Assembly: GCF_007786235.1 (NCBI RefSeq) | Contig: NZ_VNFK01000001.1 | Location: forward strand, 248,001-312,000 | Reading direction: 5' to 3' | DNA: 64,000 bases | Source: Paenarthrobacter nitroguajacolicus | GTDB lineage: Bacteria > Actinomycetota > Actinomycetes > Actinomycetales > Micrococcaceae | Shown: in pieces, positions 57,299-64,000 of the stretch | Position numbering within the stretch: the first letter of the stretch is position 1 | Layout: each line of letters starts with the position of its first letter | Position numbers and translations under genes: made by a program | The notes under the pieces: model-generated | Seen by the model: the letters and a program-made list of their open reading frames with translations, nothing else | Database searches by the model: none | What the model was told of the DNA's origin: nothing

Positions 57299-59026
57299 CT
57301 ACTTCTGGGCCGGGAGGACCAACTCGCCCGACTTGTCCGTTGACAAGGCGAGGGACGAGATGAACTGAGGTTCGCCGTCGGGCCCGTCCTGACCTGACCT
57401 GAGCATGTCCGGTCGTTCGAACTCCAGGCCGGTGACGTGGCAGAGGAGTTTAGCGTCGCTGGGATTGCCGTCGGCGTCGAACATTGGCAGGTCGATGCCG
57501 TCGTCGGTGCGCCGCAGGTAGTAACGGCCCTTGGTCGCCAGAGCCAACACGGGCGGCAGGACCAGCGCCAGGCCCACGGCGAAGATCGGCGAAAACGGCT
57601 GGACAGAGCTACCGAAAGCTCCGAAGAACACGGCGATGGAAACACCCGCGGAAACCAGCATGGACACGAAGCCCACCGGGTTCACGGCGTACAGCATGCC
57701 GCGGCGAAACTCTGGAACCTTGGGTGAGATTTTCAGCAGGTACTTGTTGATCGCGATGTCGGAAGCCACCGTGACCACCCAGGCCATGGCGCAGTTGGCA
57801 TAGAAGCCCAGGATGGTGTTGAGGAACTCGAACATGTTCGACTCCATGAGGATCAGCGCGATGACCAGATTGACCACCACGAACACCATGCGGCCCGGGT
57901 AGGTCTTGGTGATGCGGGTGAAGGAGTTGGTCCAGGCCAGCGATCCGGAGTAGGCGTTGGTGACGTTGATCTTGATTTGCGAAATGACCACCAGCACCAC
58001 CGCGAGCGTCATGGCGAGCCAGGCGGGCATCATCTCTTCGTAGACGCCCAGGAACTGGTGGACCGGCTCATTGGCTGAAGAAGCAGCTGCGGGATCAAGC
58101 TTGGCGATGAGGTAGATCGCGATGAACAGGCCGATGATCTGCTTGATGGCGCCGAAGATCACCCAGCCCGGCCCGGCGAGGATCACTGCACGCCACCAGG
58201 CGCCCTTGTTGTCGGCGGTCTTGGGCGGCATGAAGCGCAGGTAGTCGATCTGCTCGGCGATCTGGGCCATCAGGGACAAACACACGCCTGCGGCCAGCAT
58301 CACCGAGGCCAGGTTGGGGCCTCCCTCACCGGAAGCACCGGTGAACGCGAAGAAGGCGTCGATGCTCTCGGGGTGGGACAGGAGCAGGTAACCCACCGGT
58401 ACCACCATGAGCAGCAACCACAGGGGTGTGGTCCACACCTGCAACGTGGCAAGCGTCTTCATCCCGTAGATCACCAGCGGAATGATGATGATGGTGGATA
58501 CGGCATAGCCAATCCACTGCGGAATGCCGAGGCCCAGCTGCAGGCCCTGGGCCATGATGGAGCCCTCCAGGGCGAAGAAGATGAACGTGAAGGTGGCGAA
58601 AATAATGTTGGTGACCACCGAGCCGTAGTAGCCAAACCCCGAGCCTCGGGTGATCAGGTCGAGGTCGATGTTGTACCGGGCGGCGTAGTACGCCAGTGGA
58701 AAGCCCGTCGCGAAGATGATCACCGCTGCCACGATGATGCCGAAAATCGCATTCACAGTTCCATAGGCAATGCCGATGTTCGCGCCGATGGAGAAGTCGG
58801 CCAGGTAGGCGATGCCTCCCAAGGCGCTGGTGGCCACCACGCCGGCGCTCCACTTCCGGTACGAGCGCGGCGCGAACCGGAGGGTGTAGTCCTCCAGGCT
58901 CTCCTTCGCGGCACTCATGGCGTCGGCGTTGCCTTCCGGTGGTACACCGGAGGCACCGATTCCGACGGCGGTGCCGGCCGCCGTCGTCGGCTCCAGCGTT
59001 GCGGTACTCGTCTCTACGTCACTCAT
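57299..59026 (-). CDS. NCS1 family permease (purine/cytosine type)
   Basis: A 575-residue carrier with a 50-residue cytoplasmic leader, about 12 membrane helices and a 70-residue C-terminal tail. The segment AGVVATSALGGIAYLADFSIGANIG (helix 1) and the SQIKINVTNAYSGSLAWTNSF motif near 350 are typical of NCS1 symporters for nucleobases, hydantoins or pyridoxine. The tail (GIDLPMFDADGNPSDAKLLCHV) is unusual and may be regulatory. The substrate is not decided by sequence; the salvage deaminases in the window make a nucleobase plausible. It is divergent from bioB. Confidence 0.87.
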   Translation of the reverse strand: MSDVETSTATLEPTTAAGTAVGIGASGVPPEGNADAMSAAKESLEDYTLRFAPRSYRKWSAGVVATSALGGIAYLADFSIGANIGIAYGTVNAIFGIIVAAVIIFATGFPLAYYAARYNIDLDLITRGSGFGYYGSVVTNIIFATFTFIFFALEGSIMAQGLQLGLGIPQWIGYAVSTIIIIPLVIYGMKTLATLQVWTTPLWLLLMVVPVGYLLLSHPESIDAFFAFTGASGEGGPNLASVMLAAGVCLSLMAQIAEQIDYLRFMPPKTADNKGAWWRAVILAGPGWVIFGAIKQIIGLFIAIYLIAKLDPAAASSANEPVHQFLGVYEEMMPAWLAMTLAVVLVVISQIKINVTNAYSGSLAWTNSFTRITKTYPGRMVFVVVNLVIALILMESNMFEFLNTILGFYANCAMAWVVTVASDIAINKYLLKISPKVPEFRRGMLYAVNPVGFVSMLVSAGVSIAVFFGAFGSSVQPFSPIFAVGLALVLPPVLALATKGRYYLRRTDDGIDLPMFDADGNPSDAKLLCHVTGLEFERPDMLRSGQDGPDGEPQFISSLALSTDKSGELVLPAQK

Positions 59027-59221
59027 TCGTTGTCGCTTTCGTCGCGGTCTTTGCCTCGCCCACGACGCTAGTCACGCAGCGCGTCAATTCCGTCACGTCC
59101 GTGTTTCACAGCTGTAACTTCTGCACCAGCCGCCCCCACCCACGCGCCACCAAAATCCAGCGCCCCCGTTTGTGCGCACCCCACAAAATTGCCCGCCACC
59201 AGCACGGATACCGTCAAGGAC

Positions 59222-60256
59222 ATGACCACCCAAGCACCCCGGGCAACCCGGGAAAGTACTGCCTACGCCATCCTCGACACCGCCCGGGAGCAGGTTCTGG
59301 AACACGGCGAGGGCCTGGACGAAGGCCAGCTCCTCGAGATCCTGGAACTCCCGGACGACGCCATCCCCGCGGCCCTGCAACTCGCCCACGAGGTTCGCCT
59401 CAAGCACTGCGGCGAGGACGTGGAGGTGGAAGGCATCATCTCCATCAAGACCGGCGGATGCCCTGAGGACTGCCACTTCTGCAGCCAATCCGGCCTGTTC
59501 GACTCCCCCGTCCGCGGTGTCTGGCTCGATATCCCAGAACTGGTGAAGGCAGCCAAGGAAACAGCAGCCACGGGTGCCACGGAATTTTGCATCGTCGCGG
59601 CAGTCCGTGGCCCCGACATCAAGCTCATGAACCAGATCAAGTTCGCGATCGACCGCATCAACGAAGAAGTGGACATCAATATCGCCTGTTCCCTGGGCAT
59701 GCTCACGCAGCGCCAGGTGGACCAGCTGGCTGAGTGGGGCGTTCACCGCTACAACCACAACCTTGAAACGGCCCGGAGCTACTTCCCCGAGGTCGTCACT
59801 ACGCACAGCTATGAGGAACGCCTCGAGACCTGCGCCATGGTCAAGGCTGCTGGGATGGAACTGTGCTGCGGCGCCCTGATCGGCATGGGTGAGTCGTTGG
59901 CGCAACGGGCAGAACTGGCCGCTCAGCTCGCCACCCTTGAACCGCACGAAGTCCCACTGAACTTCCTCAACCCACGCCCGGGAACGCCCCTGGAAAACCA
60001 GGGAATCATGGACGGCAAGGATGCCCTCCGCGCCATCGCCGCGTTCCGCTTGGCCATGCCGCGCACCGTACTCCGCTACGCAGGCGGTCGCGAACTGACA
60101 CTTGGCGATCTCGGCACCCGCGACGGCCTTCTGGGCGGAATCAACGCCGTCATCGTTGGCAATTACCTCACCACCCTCGGCCGCCCTGCCAATGCCGACC
60201 TCAACCTCCTGGTGGAGCTGAACATGCCCATCAAGGAATTCCAGAAATCGCTGTGA
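59222..60256 (+). CDS. bioB: Biotin synthase
   Basis: A 344-residue radical SAM enzyme that inserts sulfur into dethiobiotin. The cluster cysteines are C80, C84 and C87 (CPEDCHFC); YNHNLET and the later RYAGGRE carry residues of the SAM/dethiobiotin site and the second iron-sulfur cluster. ATG 59222 is preferred; TTG 59189 would add eleven residues. bioA, bioD and bioF are not in the window. The stop codon overlaps the start of bsaP (GTGA), as in mycobacteria. Confidence 0.96.
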   Translation: MTTQAPRATRESTAYAILDTAREQVLEHGEGLDEGQLLEILELPDDAIPAALQLAHEVRLKHCGEDVEVEGIISIKTGGCPEDCHFCSQSGLFDSPVRGVWLDIPELVKAAKETAATGATEFCIVAAVRGPDIKLMNQIKFAIDRINEEVDINIACSLGMLTQRQVDQLAEWGVHRYNHNLETARSYFPEVVTTHSYEERLETCAMVKAAGMELCCGALIGMGESLAQRAELAAQLATLEPHEVPLNFLNPRPGTPLENQGIMDGKDALRAIAAFRLAMPRTVLRYAGGRELTLGDLGTRDGLLGGINAVIVGNYLTTLGRPANADLNLLVELNMPIKEFQKSL

Positions 60257-60483
60257 CCATGGCAGCCGGGGCGGCCTATTGCGGACACTGCGGAGGTGAC
60301 AGCCCGACGTCGGACGCCCACCACAGCTGTCGGCAGCAGTTGGCGATGGAACCGCCCCGCTACTGCGCGCTGTGCCGGAGGCGGATGAAAGTCCAGGTCA
60401 CGCCGTTGGGGTGGACGGCCGAGTGTTCCCGCCACCCCCTCACGAGTTTTTGTACAGATAATGCTCCTAAAAGCGCTCCATAA
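60253..60483 (+). CDS. bsaP: Biotin synthase auxiliary protein BsaP
   Basis: A 76-residue cysteine-rich protein whose GTG start overlaps the bioB stop codon (ATG 60259 is an alternative). AYCGHCGGD at the N-terminus and [16 protein letters not shown] followed by GWTAECSRH at the C-terminus match the small auxiliary proteins that actinobacterial BioB needs for turnover. The cysteines presumably bind a metal or iron-sulfur cluster. Coupled translation with bioB strongly supports the assignment. Its last codons lie inside a palindromic element (60444-60506). Confidence 0.85.
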   Translation: MTMAAGAAYCGHCGGDSPTSDAHHSCRQQLAMEPPRYCALCRRRMKVQVTPLGWTAECSRHPLTSFCTDNAPKSAP

Positions 60484-60506
60484 GGCCATCATCTGTACAA
60501 AAACTC
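60444..60506. repeat. Palindromic element, family 3
   Basis: Perfect 16-base inverted arms, GAGTTTTTGTACAGAT (60444-60459) and its complement (60491-60506), enclose 31 bases. The left arm lies in the last codons of bsaP and the right arm 18 bases before vsr. It is AT-rich relative to its surroundings. It could be a terminator, an operator of vsr or a small mobile repeat. Confidence 0.65.
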
Positions 60507-60524
60507 TCTGGGTAGGGTGGTCTT

Positions 60525-61010
60525 ATGGGCGAGAGCCGGGATCTGCTGACGCAGGAGCAACGCAGCCGCAACATGTCCAAAATCCGCGGCAAAAACACCA
60601 AGCCTGAACTGCTGGTCCGTAAGCTCCTCCATGCCAAGGGTTACAGGTACCGCCTGCACGGACAGTCAGGCGGTACCAAGCTGCCCGGCCGGCCGGACCT
60701 GGTGTTTGCCGGCAGGCAGAAGGTCATCTTCGTCAACGGCTGTTTCTGGCACTTCCACGACTGCAGAGTCGGCAGGAATGCTCCATCAGCCAACGCGGAG
60801 TTCTGGGAGGCCAAGAGAAGCCGCACCCGCGAGCGGGACGCGCTCCAGCGGGAGCAACTGCGCGCTGCGGGCTGGGAGGTGCTGACGGTATGGGAGTGCG
60901 AACTCAAGGACCGGTCGATGCTCGAAGAAAGACTAACGGCGTTTCTTGAGGCGGGTATTGGGGCGAGCGCCGGTTACGGCGCGGACGTTGCGGCAGACTC
61001 GACGGGCTGA
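60525..61010 (+). CDS. vsr: Very short patch repair endonuclease (Vsr)
   Basis: A 161-residue mismatch endonuclease. MSKIRGKNTKPELLVRKLLH, then YRYRLHG, GRPDLVFAGRQKVIFVNGCF, WHFHDC and GWEVLTVWECELKD appear in the normal order, with the catalytic aspartate in RPDLVF and histidines in CFWHFHDC. Vsr nicks T:G mismatches that arise by deamination of 5-methylcytosine. No cytosine methyltransferase gene is adjacent, so the cognate methylase lies elsewhere or has been lost. Its last 37 bases overlap the next gene on the opposite strand. Confidence 0.93.
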   Translation: MGESRDLLTQEQRSRNMSKIRGKNTKPELLVRKLLHAKGYRYRLHGQSGGTKLPGRPDLVFAGRQKVIFVNGCFWHFHDCRVGRNAPSANAEFWEAKRSRTRERDALQREQLRAAGWEVLTVWECELKDRSMLEERLTAFLEAGIGASAGYGADVAADSTG

Positions 61011-61141
61011 TCGACGCCGGCGCTGTGGCTGCCCTGTTCCCACAGCGCGACGGCAGCTGTCCCACCGATTCCCAGCAGCACTGCCATGCAGACGACGATG
61101 ATGACCATAAGGCCCGGTGATGGGCGAGCACCACTGTTCAT
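60974..61141 (-). CDS. Small single-pass membrane protein
   Basis: A 55-residue protein from ATG 61141 (AAGGAG lies 11 bases upstream; a longer form from 61174 is possible). One membrane segment, GLMVIIVVCMAVLLGIGGTAAVAL, is followed by a short outside tail rich in Ser, Ala and Gly. I do not recognise a family. It overlaps the 3' end of vsr by 37 bases. Confidence 0.5.
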   Translation of the reverse strand: MNSGARPSPGLMVIIVVCMAVLLGIGGTAAVALWEQGSHSAGVDQPVESAATSAP

Positions 61142-61346
61142 ACTGTTTTCCGCTCCTTGGTTCAAGCCTGACATCCCCCAGATCAGTGATCCCCAACCTG
61201 CTCTTCACTACTTTCAGGGCGGGCCATCAAGACTCCCTCTGAGTCCGCTCAAGATTGGATCAAGCTTTGGGTTTCTGGTGCTTGCGTAGTTCCACGGGTC
61301 CTAATGTTGAATCGTGAATCTATTGTTTGGAGGCGGGAGGGGTTTG

Positions 61347-61727
61347 GTGTCTGAGTATGACGAATGCACCGATGCCCTGGTGGATCGCACCGTCCTCACC
61401 GAACTCCAGGCCGAGCTTGGGGGCGACCAAGCCATTATCTGTGCCTTCGTCCGAAACTATGTAGCCTTGCTGCCGTGGCGAGTGTCCCGGCTGCATCGGG
61501 CCTTGGAAAACTTGGACATGGAAGACGCCATGGACGCAGTGTTGAGCCTGAAGACATCGAGCCAAATGGTAGGGGCTGTCTGCATGAACCGCCGCGCTAC
61601 GGAGCTGGAGATCAGCATCCGGCTCCTTCCCAACGCGGACCATCTGGATGAGCTCAGGCCCCAGGTGGTGGAGATCGACCAGTTTGTGTTCGGCACGATT
61701 TCGGAACTGGAAACACCGATCCTCTAA
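61347..61727 (+). CDS. HPt-like protein without phospho-accepting histidine
   Basis: About 126 residues from GTG 61347, with GGGAGG at good spacing upstream. The helical pattern, TELQAELGGDQAIICAFVRNYVALLPWRVSRL followed after a loop by VLSLKTSSQMVGA and LEISIR, is that of a histidine phosphotransfer domain. The site that should read AHxLKG reads VLSLKTSS, so the phospho-accepting histidine is missing. It may act as a docking or inhibitory protein. No sensor kinase is nearby. Confidence 0.65.
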   Translation: MSEYDECTDALVDRTVLTELQAELGGDQAIICAFVRNYVALLPWRVSRLHRALENLDMEDAMDAVLSLKTSSQMVGAVCMNRRATELEISIRLLPNADHLDELRPQVVEIDQFVFGTISELETPIL

Positions 61728-61755
61728 ATTTCTTCACCTTATTGAAGAGAAACCA

Positions 61756-61800
61756 TTGACTCGCTAAAGATCTTCACTATAGTTGTGTGAGTTAGCTCAC
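61756..61800 (+). promoter_or_regulatory. Promoter and possible operator of the XRE-cupin gene
   Basis: TTGACT (61756-61761) and TATAGT (61778-61783), 16 bases apart, form a good promoter. The inverted repeat GTGAGTTAGCTCAC (61787-61800) directly after it overlaps the transcription start, a typical position for self-repression. Confidence 0.65.
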
Positions 61801-61817
61801 CAACGAAGGATGCGGCA

Positions 61818-62417
61818 ATGACCACCGAGACTCCTGCTCCACCAGCCACCAGCGAACTGCTGGCGACTGTCGGAAACAAGGTGCGCACCATGCGCAAGGC
61901 AAAGGGCATGACCCTTGCCCAGCTCTCGGACATCACCGGCCTCAGCCAGGCGATCGTCAGCCAGATCGAACGCGGCATGGCCAACCCTTCCTTCACCACG
62001 TTGGCCCAGCTGGCCCACGGCCTGGACATCCCCGTAGGGCGATTCTTCATTGGCCAGGATGAATCAAAGTCCCCCGTGGTCCGCAGATCCGATCGACGCA
62101 ACCTGAAGAACGTCACCCGCGAGTCCGTGGGCGAGGCAGTACATGAACTGCTGACCCCCAACCGCGATGGCAGCATCGAAGCACAATGGATCAGCACGCC
62201 CCCAGGGCATGACACCAGCGACACCCCTTTTACGCACAGCGGTGAAGAGTTCTGCTACATCATCTCCGGCCGTAAAGACGTCTACTTGAACGGCGTCTGC
62301 TACAGCCTCGAAGAGGGCGACTCCATCACCTACTCCTCAGAGATCCCGCACTGGTACAAGAACAGCTACGAAGAGGTATGCGTAGCCATCTGGGTCAACG
62401 CACCACACGCGTGGTAA
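61818..62417 (+). CDS. XRE family regulator with C-terminal cupin domain
   Basis: A 199-residue regulator. Residues 16-75 are the helix-turn-helix (VGNKVRTMRKAKGMTLAQLS, then GLSQAIVSQIERGMANPSF). Residues 110-199 are a cupin fold with FTHSGEEFCYIISGRKDVYLN and SSEIPHWYKNS. Proteins of this form (PuuR-like) control uptake and catabolism of amines, amino acids and other small compounds. It precedes an MHS carrier gene by 164 bases on the same strand and probably controls it, as well as itself through the repeat at 61787-61800. Confidence 0.9.
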   Translation: MTTETPAPPATSELLATVGNKVRTMRKAKGMTLAQLSDITGLSQAIVSQIERGMANPSFTTLAQLAHGLDIPVGRFFIGQDESKSPVVRRSDRRNLKNVTRESVGEAVHELLTPNRDGSIEAQWISTPPGHDTSDTPFTHSGEEFCYIISGRKDVYLNGVCYSLEEGDSITYSSEIPHWYKNSYEEVCVAIWVNAPHAW

Positions 62418-62581
62418 TCCTGCCGCCCCCGTACGGCGCCAGCGTTTTCCCTTAACTGTCCGGACACGACACCGTGGCCGCCGACACTCCTTGCCACTTT
62501 CGCATCAAACGCCTCCTCAACCAGGCGTTGCTGCGTCATACCCTCCCACGCCCTCCGGGGCGTCAGCGTAAGGACACTTCC

Positions 62582-63910
62582 ATGCTCGACACACAAACGA
62601 CGGACAGCGTAGTCCCGTCACCCAAAACCCAAGCATCGCCCCAAAAGAACGCAAAATTCACTCCCGAAGTCCGGAAAGGCCTCCTAGGCCTGGGCCTCGG
62701 CAACGCCCTGGAATGGTACGACTGGATGGTCTTCGGCCTCCTGTCCGCCTTCATCGGGCCCAACTTCTTCCCCAACACCGATCCCCTCTCAGCCACGCTG
62801 AACGCCCTGGCGGTGTTCGCCGTCGGATTCGCATTCCGTCCCTTGGGCGGCATCCTCCTGGGAACCCTGGCCGACCGGATCGGTCGGCGGCGGGTCATGC
62901 TCCTCTCCATCATGCTGATGGCCGGCACCACCCTCATCATTGCCATCACCCCGAGTTACGCCACCATCGGCCCTGCGGCTGGCATCATCCTCCTGGTGTG
63001 CCGCGTCCTGCAGGGAATTTCAACGGGCATCGAAGCTCCGCTCTCCACCTCCCACGCCGTGGAACTGGCACCGGAAGGCCGCGAAGGCTACGTGGCAGGC
63101 ATCATGTCCTTCTATGTGAACATCGGCATCCTGCTCGCCTCGCTGATCAGTTTCCTGTGCAGCCTGGTCCTTGGCGGTGCAGCGATGGCCGAGTGGGGCT
63201 GGCGTGTTCCGTTCATCATCGGCGCCCTGTTCGGCTTCGTGGTGCTCTACCTCAGGCGTTCCCTGCCCGAAACCCTCAAACAAGAGGAAATGGCCAGCAA
63301 CACTCCCCGCGCAGTCTGGAAGGGGGTCGGAAAGCACTGGCTGTCCGTCCTCGCCATCATCTTCGTGGTGGGAGCAGCACAGGCCTACAACTACGCCTGG
63401 AACGTTGGCCTCCCCAGCGCAGCCCGCAGCGGTTTCAAGGAAGATCCCACCGCCGTCTTCGCGCTTACCACCATCCTGGGCGTCATCCTGGTGGTGGGCA
63501 GCTGGATCATCGGCAAGCTGGCCGACGGCAAGGCGATGTCCAAATGGTTCTTGGTCACCCGCATCCTGGCCATCCCGTCCGTGTTCCTCATGCTGATGTA
63601 CGTCCAGCCAGGCATCGGTGGCTTCGCCGCAGTCCTCTTGGGTGGCTCCATTGTCCTGGTCCTGAACATGACCCTCTACAACGTGGTCAGCTCATCCCTG
63701 ATGCCCAAGAACATCCGCGGCACCGGAGTGGCCCTTGGCTACGGAATCGGCGTCGCCCTCTTCGGCGGCACGGCCTCCTACCTACTGGTCTGGTTCCAAT
63801 CCTTGAACCTCACCTGGGTCTTCCCGGTCTACGTGGCCGTCCTCTCCATCCTCAGCATCGTTTTCTACCTCGCCGCACGCCGCTCCAACGGCATCTTCGT
63901 CGGAAAGTAA
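62582..63910 (+). CDS. MFS transporter, metabolite:H+ symporter (MHS) type
   Basis: A 442-residue carrier starting at ATG 62582 after AAGGA. ALEWYDWMVFGLLSAFIGPNFFP in helix 1, FRPLGGILLGTLADRIGRRRVML around helices 2-3 and the later RRSLPET motif after helix 6 are hallmarks of the MHS family (shikimate, alpha-ketoglutarate, proline/betaine and similar substrates). It is linked to the XRE-cupin regulator before it and to the partial gene nine bases after it. Confidence 0.9.
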   Translation: MLDTQTTDSVVPSPKTQASPQKNAKFTPEVRKGLLGLGLGNALEWYDWMVFGLLSAFIGPNFFPNTDPLSATLNALAVFAVGFAFRPLGGILLGTLADRIGRRRVMLLSIMLMAGTTLIIAITPSYATIGPAAGIILLVCRVLQGISTGIEAPLSTSHAVELAPEGREGYVAGIMSFYVNIGILLASLISFLCSLVLGGAAMAEWGWRVPFIIGALFGFVVLYLRRSLPETLKQEEMASNTPRAVWKGVGKHWLSVLAIIFVVGAAQAYNYAWNVGLPSAARSGFKEDPTAVFALTTILGVILVVGSWIIGKLADGKAMSKWFLVTRILAIPSVFLMLMYVQPGIGGFAAVLLGGSIVLVLNMTLYNVVSSSLMPKNIRGTGVALGYGIGVALFGGTASYLLVWFQSLNLTWVFPVYVAVLSILSIVFYLAARRSNGIFVGK

Positions 63911-63919
63911 GGACTCCCC

Positions 63920-64000
63920 ATGAACACGCTTGAACACAGCACATCCATTGAACTCAGCACTTCGACGGCGGACCTCACTGCCCCGGTCATCTCCCGTTCC
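63920..64000 (+). CDS. N-terminal fragment of an unidentified protein
   Basis: An ATG at 63920, after AAGGA, opens a frame of 27 residues that runs off the window. The visible part is Ser/Thr/Leu-rich (MNTLEHSTSIELSTSTADLT) and does not reveal a family. Its nine-base distance to the MHS carrier gene indicates one operon, so an enzyme for the imported compound is likely. Confidence 0.55.
   Translation, partial: MNTLEHSTSIELSTSTADLTAPVISRS

Overview
The window is chromosomal DNA from a high-GC actinobacterium. Codon use, Tex, a GAF-ANTAR regulator, a bioB-bsaP pair, LplB/LplC-type importers and frequent GTG/TTG starts fit the Micrococcaceae, and my best guess is an Arthrobacter/Paenarthrobacter-type soil bacterium. 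That is family-level recognition; no database search was possible. I see no rRNA, tRNA, CRISPR array, prophage or intact insertion sequence.

Left part (1-21 kb): a truncated MFS exporter and a TetR gene bracketed by two related palindromic elements; a GAF-ANTAR regulator; then a plant-glycan block. The block holds a LacI regulator, a cupin protein, a DUF6807 protein, a Gfo/Idh/MocA oxidoreductase and a divergent GH3 glycosidase. About 4 kb further on is a second sugar operon (GH42 beta-galactosidase, LplB- and LplC-type permeases, lipoprotein binding protein, YesL-like protein). Both promoters carry the same odd palindrome (AAAGTTT core), so one LacI-type protein may control both. The importer has no ATPase gene nearby and probably uses a shared one. 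An N-acetyltransferase, an SDR, VOC and DinB proteins and a Tat-exported amidohydrolase lie between.

Middle part (20.7-43.2 kb): an ArsR-SRPBCC regulator; a nucleoside-salvage module (nucleoside hydrolase, MFS carrier, GntR regulator, ribokinase); a TetR/reductase pair with an LmrA-type operator; a Phd-VapC toxin-antitoxin pair; acylphosphatase; a winged-helix/X25 fusion; a yeast-like adenine deaminase; a pyrimidine-dimer-glycosylase-like protein; Tex; a CBS protein; a cytoplasmic-looking metzincin-like protein with HExxHxxNxxH; a yeast-FCY1-like cytosine deaminase; and a large nuclease-helicase of the TM0106 type.

Right part (43.2-64 kb): an operon on the minus strand (TIM-barrel isomerase, DhaK-DhaL kinase, RpiB-type isomerase, 3-hydroxyacyl-CoA-dehydrogenase-like enzyme, SDR, a 30-residue membrane peptide, MFS carrier, triose-phosphate-isomerase homologue). 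It looks like an L-erythrulose kinase route fed by a C4 polyol or a branched sugar acid. Its GntR regulator shares the operator TCCTATAGGA with the operon. Beyond it are an Old Yellow Enzyme homologue flanked by two copies of a hairpin repeat, stress and redox genes, an NCS1 permease, bioB-bsaP, a solitary vsr endonuclease, a degenerate HPt protein, and an XRE-cupin regulator with an MHS carrier that runs off the end.

The most promising leads are the erythrulose-type operon with its hidden small membrane peptide, the metzincin variant, the X25 fusion protein, and three families of long palindromes.
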